NCBI RefSeq assembly: GCF_030247195.1
Contig: NC_080671.1
Span: 84,690,370 to 84,754,369, forward strand
DNA length: 64,000 bases
Direction of reading: 5' to 3'
Origin: Topomyia yanbarensis
Taxonomy: Eukaryota > Arthropoda > Insecta > Diptera > Culicidae
The notes under the pieces are model-generated. The model was not told the origin of the DNA. It searched no databases and saw only the letters and a list, made by a program, of their open reading frames with translations. Positions 56,918 to 64,000 of the stretch are shown piece after piece. The position numbers and the translations under genes were made by a program. The stretch's first letter is position 1. Every line of letters starts with the position of its first letter.

Positions 56918-58209
56918 TTGGAAATGAGTGACTATCAACCTCTGCGTTATGAATTATTCAAAGTGTGGAACGAAAAAGTGGGGAAATCTCGTGATATAAA
57001 AATGAATCACGTTCGAGATTACGTTCTTCCAAAATATGTTGGAATTTCTGATGAAGATCGTAAGCAGTGGATGAAAACTATTTTCAGATTTTGTGCAGAT
57101 ATCGAAAAACGATGGATGCGAGCCAATAGCACGCTCAATCGTTTTCTAGCAACAAACGCGAAATGGTTGGAAGGGTTTGTTATTCCGAAAACATCTGGAA
57201 AAAAGTTCATAGGACGACCAAGGAAACTATTCACTAATCTCAACTCGCACAATAAAAGACGAAGAGTACAATCCTTGAGAAACTTGGCATCCACCGAGGA
57301 GTTGGGTTTCGCAACAGAGATGAATGCACGCGCTGATGGATCTGAGGATGTGGCAAAGCTCGTGCAAGAAGCTACACAAACAACTCCTTCCCGTGCAACC
57401 AAAATTCGCCGAGCTTGGAAACATCATAACGATTCTGTAAATGAAAGGTGTTTGACGGAGGACGAAGGCTTATCTCTTTTTATAGACGGAGACTTTTCTA
57501 AAGCACAATGGGAGCTACTTCGCACTACAACACAGAGGTGTAATATTCCGCAAATATATCCCTCGTATAGGAAGTTGATGGAAGCTCGTGAAAGATGTTT
57601 GCCAAAAGACATAACAGTAAATGAGTTATCTGCTGAAACGAAACTCCAGGCGTTAATGGACCATACAGTAAAGCGAATTGCTACTCTTCATGAAGTTCAG
57701 ATCAGTGAAGACCTTGAACTTCTTTCCAAATGGGGGTTCGATGGATCATCAGATCATTCGAACTATAAACAAAAATTCGCACTTGAAGACTCTGATGATA
57801 GTTCAGTATTTATAACATCCATGGTACCTCTTCAACTCCAAACTCGCAGCCATCCAAGAAAAATTATTTGGATGAATCAGAGACCATCCTCGACAAGGTT
57901 ATGTCGTCCAATACGCATGCAGTTCCTTAAAGAAACAACAGCCATTTCATTGTACGAGAAAACGTATATCGAAGGACAGATCCAAGATTTGATACCTACC
58001 ACTATCCTAGGAAAAAACGTTTTCCATATAATGGTATGTTCCATGGTTGATTCCACGCACGCAAATTCGATCGACTCGTCAATCTTGATGACGTTTTCAA
58101 GAGACTTCTTGTTTCATCAGATCCTATAATTTCTCTTAAATGTAAACGTCGAATTCAACGAGCACCGCTGGATATACCTGAAAATGCAATGCATCTACTT
58201 TTGAATTAA
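56918..58209 (+). pseudogene. Transib transposase (RAG1 core homologue) lacking the catalytic Glu region
   Basis: The first 380 codons are open. The N-terminal part (YELFKVWNEKVGKSRDIKMN, FIGRPRKLF at 97-105, then a basic KRRR) precedes the Transib core: IYPSYRKLMEARERCLP at 213-229, AETKLQALMDHTVKRI at 239-254, and LLSKWGFDGSSDHSNYKQKF at 268-287 with catalytic Asp275. Then come SVFITSMVPLQL, RPSSTRLCRPIRMQFLKET at 322-340, and FHIMVCSMVDS with the second Asp at 378. The spacing of 103 residues is close to the 108 between the first two Asp residues of RAG1. At about 58060 the frame shifts, and 58063-58209 encodes what looks like the C-terminal end (KFDRLVNLDDVFKRLLVSSD, ISLKC). The segment between, about 200-250 residues in relatives and holding the third acid (Glu), is deleted. 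It therefore cannot be catalytically competent. Confidence 0.88.
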
Positions 58210-58429
58210 TTGGCATTGAATAAATTCTCCTTATATAAATCATAAATTGTTGTCATAGCCAAATTATTTTTAATGAACACATTCTGTATTGTTGATATGT
58301 AAGCAAAACAGAAAAGGAAATACAAAGGCTTTAGGCAATTTCTTTTATGTCGCTATGCGATAAAATTTAAAACTTTGGTTAGTAAATTTAAAATTACATG
58401 CTTAAAAAAAATAATATTTTCCAATTTTT

Positions 58430-59215
58430 GCTCAAATATACTTAAAAGTATGTTCTTTTCTATGGTTCAATCCGAACTTACTTTTATTTGCCCCAATCAG
58501 AGATAATGACATTTGAAAAAGGGCTATTTATGAGCGAAAAGTTTCCATAACTTTTGAAAGTATAAAGTTAGACTTTCAGAGTTATGAAAAAACGTGGATT
58601 GAAGTTTTCTAAAAGCTGTTTAAAGGTTGTTTTAACAAAATATAAAATTTCTTTCGAACATTAACAAGTCTCAATTTTACATTTGGATTACTACTTGTAA
58701 TGAACTTAAGCAGTTCATCCGTCTTTTTACCAGCAATAAGCAAATTCGCCAACTCTCTTCGACTAATATCCATATTTACTAGTTTTATTTAAAACGAATA
58801 AAATCAGAAACCTTTTTTGACAGTCGTTTCACTTATGCAAAGCTTGCTGCGATGAGAGAATGATATTTGAAAGTGGCTTTTTTCATAATACAACGATATG
58901 TGTGTAAATGCTTTAATGCGTTGAACCTGCAAAACTACAAACTTTAAATCTAAATTGCAAATTTTAAAAAAATATCGTATTCGCCAATTTTTGCTCAAAT
59001 ATACTAATAAGTATGGTCTTTCATGTGGTGGAAACAGAATTCAATTTTAGGTGCCCGCATCAGCGATATTGAGCCTTGAAATAGGCTATTTTTTTAACGA
59101 AAAGTGTCCATAACTTTTTAAAGAAAAAAGTTAGACCTTCGGTGTCTTGGAGAAAAATACTCGGCTTGAAGTTTTCAATAAGCTGTTCAAAGGTTGTGTT
59201 AACAAAAAGTAAAAG
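58430..59215 (+). repeat. Direct repeat in the 3' flank of the Transib
   Basis: About 220 bp at 58430-58650 (ccaatttttgctcaaatata, then 'aaaaagggctattt', 'ccataacttttgaaag', 'aagctgtttaaaggttg') recur at 58980-59210, 550 bp downstream, with moderate divergence. Similar wording occurs in the arms of the foldback at 49640-49870, which supports common ancestry of the two elements. Confidence 0.65.
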
Positions 59216-59569
59216 ATACGAAAGTTATACTAAAAAAACGTTTTTTTCAGGAACACCCTAATTTTTTTTTTTAAATTTCTTGTATAACAAAAACTAAAAG
59301 AGATAGAGCTTTAATATGTTCAACAAATTTATTCAAAATAAGTTACTTTACAACTTTGTGGAAGACTGTGGAGCTCTATCTTTCATCAGTAAAAAGTTTA
59401 TTTTCGTATTTTAGATAAATTAGAACCACCCTAATAACTATTCCAATAAAAAGAAGCATCTTCTAAAGTACACAAATTCATCCTAAGACATGATACGGCT
59501 AAATTATACAGGTTTGTCAGAAAGTAAAAATTCCTCCTAAATTAACGATCTGGACCACTGTGCACTGTG

Positions 59570-59985
59570 CGGCCCTGCGTTCGGAGGTCGTGAGGGAGTC
59601 TTCCCAACTCCCTTCTCAGGCGAGTATTTTGCTTTAAATGACGATCCGCTTCTTGAAAACCATCTGGTTTCTAGCATGCCCTCTGGTACAACGTTGTTTG
59701 AACGAAGCATTATTGCGCCGCCATCGCCAAGACTGTACAAACAAATTCACGCTGCGCTGCCATCACCGGGACGCCTGTTATGCCGCACTACGGAAGCCCC
59801 CGAGCGCTCCGACGCAGTCGTGCTACCAGCCAGCGACCAGCTTAGTCGTCCCGGCCCTGCGTTCGGAGGTCGTGAGGGAGTCTTCCCAACTCCCTTCTCA
59901 GGCGAGTATTTTGCTTTAAATGACCATCCGCTTCCTGAAAACCTTCTGGTTTCCAGCTTGCCATCGGGTACATCACGTCCTTGTA
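59570..59985 (+). repeat. 282-bp tandem duplication around the ORF1/ORF2 junction
   Basis: cggccctgcgttcggaggtc, then 'gtgagggagtcttcccaactcccttctcaggcgag' occurs at 59570 and again at 59852. The unit before it is seen at 55424-55576 (gaagcattgttccgccgtca onward), matching 59704-59851. Taking out the Transib and one TSD makes the spacing 282 bp, or 94 codons, so the duplication keeps frame. It preceded the Transib insertion, which split the first unit. Confidence 0.85.
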
Positions 59986-62840
59986 ATTTTTCGAGACGCT
60001 CGGCACATGGCGTCGATGGTTTGCGATTGTATTACCAAAACGTCAGAGGGCTAAGGACGAAAATCGAGAGGACTTGTACTTGGCGACTACGATATCTTCG
60101 TTCTAACGGAAACTTGGCTTGATGATCGTATTACATCGATGCAGCTCTTCGGGGATTCTTACGCGGTTTATCGTGCGGATCGAGGTGCTCGTAACAGTAT
60201 CCATGGTCGCGGCGGAGGAGTTTTAATTACTGTTTCTTCTGCACTTGCCTCCTGTAAGTTTGGTGTGGATAGTTCATCAAGCATTGAAGTAGTTTGGACG
60301 AAGATTACTACGCAAACGAAGAACTACTTTATTGAAGCTGTTTACGTTCCTTCAGAAAAACGACTTGATTGTTCTATTATGCAGTTCCACCTAGACTCCA
60401 TAGAGCGCGGTTCTTCTCAGGCAGATACTAACGATGTGATGATAGTCCTTGGCGATTTTAACCAACCAGGACTCATGTGGATTTCTTCTGGACGGGGGTA
60501 CGCTTACCCTAACCCGTTATCCTCGACAACAAATCCTGCCAGCCGCTTACTTCTGGACGGGATGGCTTTTCACGGACTACGTCAAGAAAGCACGATTTTC
60601 AACCATCAATCTCGTTTTCTTGACCTTGTCTTCGTCAATGAGAATGCTTTGCCTGAGTGTTCTGTGAGTGAAGCTTCCATTGTGATCGTTCCTTTGGATA
60701 ACTATCATCCCGCTTTAGAAATATCCATTTCCACCATTAGTTCACCTTATATGAAGAAGCTTTAGCTGTGAATCGTCGTAATTTTCGCAAAACTGATCTA
60801 GTAGCTCTACACCGTTTACTGTTGCTGATTGACTGGAGTGTCCTACTTGATCAAGTGGATGTAGATGTTGCAGTTGGTTACTCCTTGACTGTGTTGAAAA
60901 ATCTGTACCAAATTATCAACCTCCCAGGAAGCCTCCCTGGTCGAACGCAATGCTTCGGAATCTGAAACGCATCCGTGCCAAAGCTCTACGTGCGTACACA
61001 AATCGACGATGCCCTATTCTCAAGCTCTTTTTCGCAATATCCAGTAATGAGTACCGCTGTTATAATAAATTGCTGTACAAAGGATATGTGAACCGCATCC
61101 AACAAAACTTACGACGAAATCCGAAGGGCTTCTGGACTTTTGTTAATACGAAGAGGAAGGAAACGGGTCTTCCGTCTAGGATGGTCTACAATGGCGAAGT
61201 AGCGACTACGATGGCGACAAAGTGCTCCCTATTTGCCAGTTACTTCTCGAGTGTCTTCACGACTGATGCGCCAACTGCCATCAAACTCGACAACGCGTCC
61301 CGTGATGTTCCCATTGGTGCGGTGGATATGGATGTATTCACCATTTCAGAACAATCGGTTCACTCTGCGATACAAAAAACGAAATCGTCGTATGCCTTCA
61401 GCTGTTCTGAAAAAATGTTCGGATATTTTAGCGATTCCACTGACGCACCTTTTCAATGTGTCACTTCAGCAGCAAAATTTTCCCGATGATTGGAAGTGTT
61501 CAGTCATGTTTCCGGTACACAAGAAAGGTGACAAAAGCAACATCGAGAACTACCGGGAAATCACTTCGCTGAGAGTTGAGTCAAAAATTTTCGAATCGCT
61601 TATCAACGAGGTGCTGTTCTCTGCTAGTAAACATTACATAAGCACTTGTCAGCACGGATTCTTTCCCGGTCGATCGGTGGAAACGAACCTGGTCTCCTTC
61701 ACATCCTTTTGTACGGAACAAATGTCCAAACAACTGCAGGTGGACACGATCTACACAGATCTTAAGGCTGATTTCGACACTGTTAACCATGAGATACTGT
61801 TAACGAAGCTTGATAAACTTGGATGCACTGCCCGATTCTGCCGTTGGCTTCGATCATACCTTGTTCGCCGTAAAATCGTTGTTCAAATTGGTGACAATGA
61901 ATCTGAGTCCTTTTCCAACCATTCCGGAGTTCCTCAAGGTAGTACGCTTGGTCCGCTACTGTTTTCACTGTTCGTGAATGATGTTGTTTTCGTCTTAATG
62001 CGTGGAGGGAAACTGTTCTTCGCCGACGACTTGAAAATATTTCTAATTATAAGGAAAGAAGCCGATTGTCGTGAGCTACAGTATCTCGTTGATACCTTTT
62101 ATAGTTGGTGTAAAAGAAACATGATGGTTCTTAGTGTTGCTAAATGCTTTGTTATCAGCTTTCATCGAACGAGGAACATGTTTACTTTCAACTACAACAT
62201 TGCTGGTACTCAGTTGCAACGCGTTGATCATGTAAAAGATTTGGGCGTCATCCTTGATGAAAGGCTAACGTACACCCATCACTTCTCAACGATCATTGAC
62301 AAAGCTAACCGTCTATTAGGTTTTATGTTCAAAATATCCAACGAATTCCGGGACCCTTTGTGCTTCAAAGCGTTGTATTGTTCACTGGTGCGCTCACAGT
62401 TGGAATTCGCAAACGTCGTCTGGTGCCCCTACCATGCAATTTGGAGCCAAAGAATTGAAGCAGTCCAGCGCAGATTCATAAGATATGCGTTACATCAATT
62501 GCCTTGGAATGATCCGCTGAACTTGCCACCATACGAAGACCGTTGTCGATGACTAGGACTGCACACTTTAGAAGATCGTAGACACGCGTCGCAAGCAACC
62601 TTCGTATCTAAGCTTCTTCTCGCCGAATATGATGTTCCCGATCTCCTATCACAAATTAACCTCTACGCACCAACCCGTGTCCTTCGTCCTCGAACACTGC
62701 TGCAGACTGAAATGCGCAACACTGACTACGCTGCCAACAGCCCGATACTAGCAATGGTCTGTCGCTTCAACGATTTTACCGACAACTTCGACTTCGTCAT
62801 TAGTTCTGCACAGTTTAGAAATCGTTTGTTATCACCTTAG
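59575..62840 (+). pseudogene. CR1-like ORF2: endonuclease and reverse transcriptase, multiply broken
   Basis: The N-terminal leader ends in LRLYYQNVRGLRTKI (about 60026-60070), the first endonuclease motif. A frameshift near 60085 leads to DYDIFVLTETWLDD, GRGGGVLITV, VLGDFNQPG and, near the end, DNYHPALEI, where SDHxxL is usual. The linker (60768-61490) is in several frames, including NPKGFWTFVNTKRK and SLFASYFSSVF. The reverse transcriptase (about 61450-62400) shows VHKKGDKSNIENYREITSL, TDLKADFDTVNHE (DLKAAFD is usual), GVPQGSTLGPLLF and FFADDLKIF. A TGA at 62549-62551 interrupts the C-terminus, which continues in the same frame (LGLHTLEDRRHASQATFVSK) to the stop at 62840. At least three frameshifts and one nonsense codon make it a pseudogene. 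There is no RNase H, as expected for CR1. Confidence 0.85.
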
Positions 62841-62935
62841 GTTAATTATTTTTAATTTAGTTCATTAAGACTTATTGTCAGATGGACGTAAATTGTTAAA
62901 TACAAATTGTTAAATACAAATATGATATTAATCGT

Positions 62936-64000
62936 GATCGTGAAATAGTTCACAAAACAAGAAATATCATTCATGTACTCGTGAACTGGTTCATGATTCC
63001 TTGCATAATAGTCACGATTTACGATTCATGATTCCTAATAAATGATTTACGATATATTTTGCGTGTTTTGACATTTAGAAGATATCTCTAATCACTTTCA
63101 ATTCCATGTAACATGATAGTGAAATATTCACGTGAACTGTTTCACAAAATTTGGAGTACTATTCGTGGAATCATTTTTGTTCCATAGACTTGTTTAAGGA
63201 ATGTCCAGCTACTAACGACCAGCAATAGGTGCGAGCAGTAGAGATAAGAAAATTGTAAGGACTTCAAATATCGTGATAAGGTGAATATGATAAGGTGACA
63301 GTGTGATGTCTGGACAGACAACTAAAACGGCGCTGAGCACCACAAATCATGTTCTTGATATAGCTCACAGGTTAAGATTCCGCGAATCATTCACATGATT
63401 CAGTTCATGATGTCACGCTACTCTTAGTAAAACCGATAATAATAAAAAATAGCAGATCGCGGTAAGACGAAGAATAATAACGAATTCCATCATAAAACTA
63501 CTGATATCATAAACATGAGTCACATGACTCCGCATGTCAAATTCGAAAGTAAGCTCTAGAATAACGTGAACAGAAATTACGAAATTTGTGACTAAGATCC
63601 TGAAATTATGGACATAAATCACACAACTCGTGATAAAAATAACATAAACATAAATCTCTATCCGTAACTAAAATATCACGACAACATGAATAGAGATTAT
63701 GAAAATCAAGAAAAAATTCCTGAAATCATGATCATAAATAATAAGTCGTGTTTAAATTATCAAAAATTGTGACTAAGATCCTAATATCTTGAACATGCAT
63801 CGCTCTACACATGACTTAAATATCACGATAACGGGAAAATGAATTATGAATATCGCGACTAAGATCCTGAAAACATGAATATAATCCCACAACTCTGAAA
63901 GAAAAATCCGATAGTATACTCATGAATAGAATAACACGCTGACGTGATGATAAATCACAAAAATCGCGAATAACTAATGCAATCGTAAACATCGTTTGAC
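62936..64000. repeat. AT-rich dispersed repeat region, no genes
   Basis: Words such as gtgaactgtttcac, 'aaatcacgataacatgaata' and 'gactaagatcctgaaa' recur irregularly to the window edge, giving a loosely tandem character (for example 63590, 63775 and 63860). The same vocabulary is at 28580-28960 and 54680-54990. The class is unknown; no ORF. Confidence 0.5.

Larger units (their letters stand above)
55577..59569 (+). mobile_element. Transib DNA transposon (RAG1-related), 3993 bp, internally deleted
   Basis: The left end is CACAGTGGGGCGAAACTG and the right end is CCACTGTGCACTGTG. CGGCC lies on both sides (55572-55576 and 59570-59574): a 5-bp GC-rich TSD, the Transib hallmark. The paralogous tandem unit at 59841-59870 reads gtcgtcccggccctgcgttc, which is the uninterrupted target with a single CGGCC. 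The terminal heptamer CACAGTG equals the V(D)J recombination signal heptamer, in keeping with the known descent of RAG1 from Transib-like transposases. A transposase relic lies at 56918-58209. The 1.3-kb flanks on both sides of it are AT-rich and noncoding. Confidence 0.9.
55047..62935 (+). mobile_element. CR1-like non-LTR retrotransposon split by a Transib insertion
   Basis: The parts in order are the ORF1 C-terminal remnant (55047-55310), the ORF1/ORF2 junction (55311-55576), the Transib (55577-59569), ORF2 (59575-62840) and a short 3' UTR ending in two copies of a 14-bp unit (aaattgttaaatac at 62890-62917). Short tandem 3' repeats instead of an A tail are typical of the CR1/L2 group. Without the Transib the copy is about 3.9 kb and 5'-truncated within ORF1. 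ORF2 has several lesions. Confidence 0.82.

Overview
The window is eukaryotic and almost wholly made of transposable elements (TEs). I find no convincing host gene exon, rRNA gene or complete tRNA gene. The best fit is a culicine mosquito, probably Aedes. That is an inference from the mix of families: I-clade and L2/CR1-like non-LTR retrotransposons, Tc1/mariner elements with a DD37E catalytic triad (first described in mosquitoes), a Transib element, a tRNA-like SINE remnant and very many short terminal-inverted-repeat (TIR) elements in AT-rich DNA.

Left third (1-22700). Positions 1-425 hold the endonuclease start of a CR1-like retrotransposon on the minus strand. A nearly complete 6.2-kb I-clade retrotransposon follows on the minus strand (2592-8772), with a 14-bp target-site duplication (TSD), a gag-like ORF1 with three zinc knuckles, and an endonuclease/reverse transcriptase/RNase H ORF2 broken by two frameshifts. 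A (TA)n microsatellite of about 220 bp leads into a 5'-truncated I-superfamily element (9867-12512, plus) whose 5' junction is a 44-bp snapback palindrome. Two older I-clade remnants lie at 16785-18950 (minus, carrying a 128-bp TTAA-flanked MITE) and 22030-22690 (plus). An inverted-repeat element built from a roughly 117-bp satellite lies at 19434-21300.

Middle (22700-48200). Here are three copies of an unclassified repeat, 'family A' (12513-13595, 23830-25870, 35391-36483). One of them holds a 755-bp copy of only the I-element 3' end, with a TSD and an empty-site match. There are two DD37E elements (29154-30635 and 45731-46933), the second inserted into an older transposase relic, a nearly perfect 587-bp hairpin (33701-34287), a 5'-truncated L2/CR1-like element with a 690-codon open ORF (38359-40431), and a foldback element with a 1.1-kb MITE inserted in one arm (42957-44755).

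Right third (48200-64000). A 2.6-kb foldback with 753-bp arms and CACAGTG/CACTGTG ends (49225-51863) is followed by a hAT-like foldback with an 8-bp TSD (52473-54130) and a CR1-like element (55047-62935). The CR1-like element is split by a 4-kb Transib (55577-59569) flanked by the 5-bp TSD CGGCC. The Transib encodes a RAG1-related transposase with two catalytic Asp residues but an internal deletion over the region of the third (Glu). Its ends carry the same heptamer as V(D)J recombination signals, doubled in tandem at the right end.

The genes do not form a host pathway. They are layers of selfish elements, and the nesting order can be read from TSDs and from uninterrupted paralogous copies inside the window. 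The most interesting signals are the two elements with Transib-type ends, the long foldbacks that could form dsRNA, and the junctions that record insertion mechanisms.
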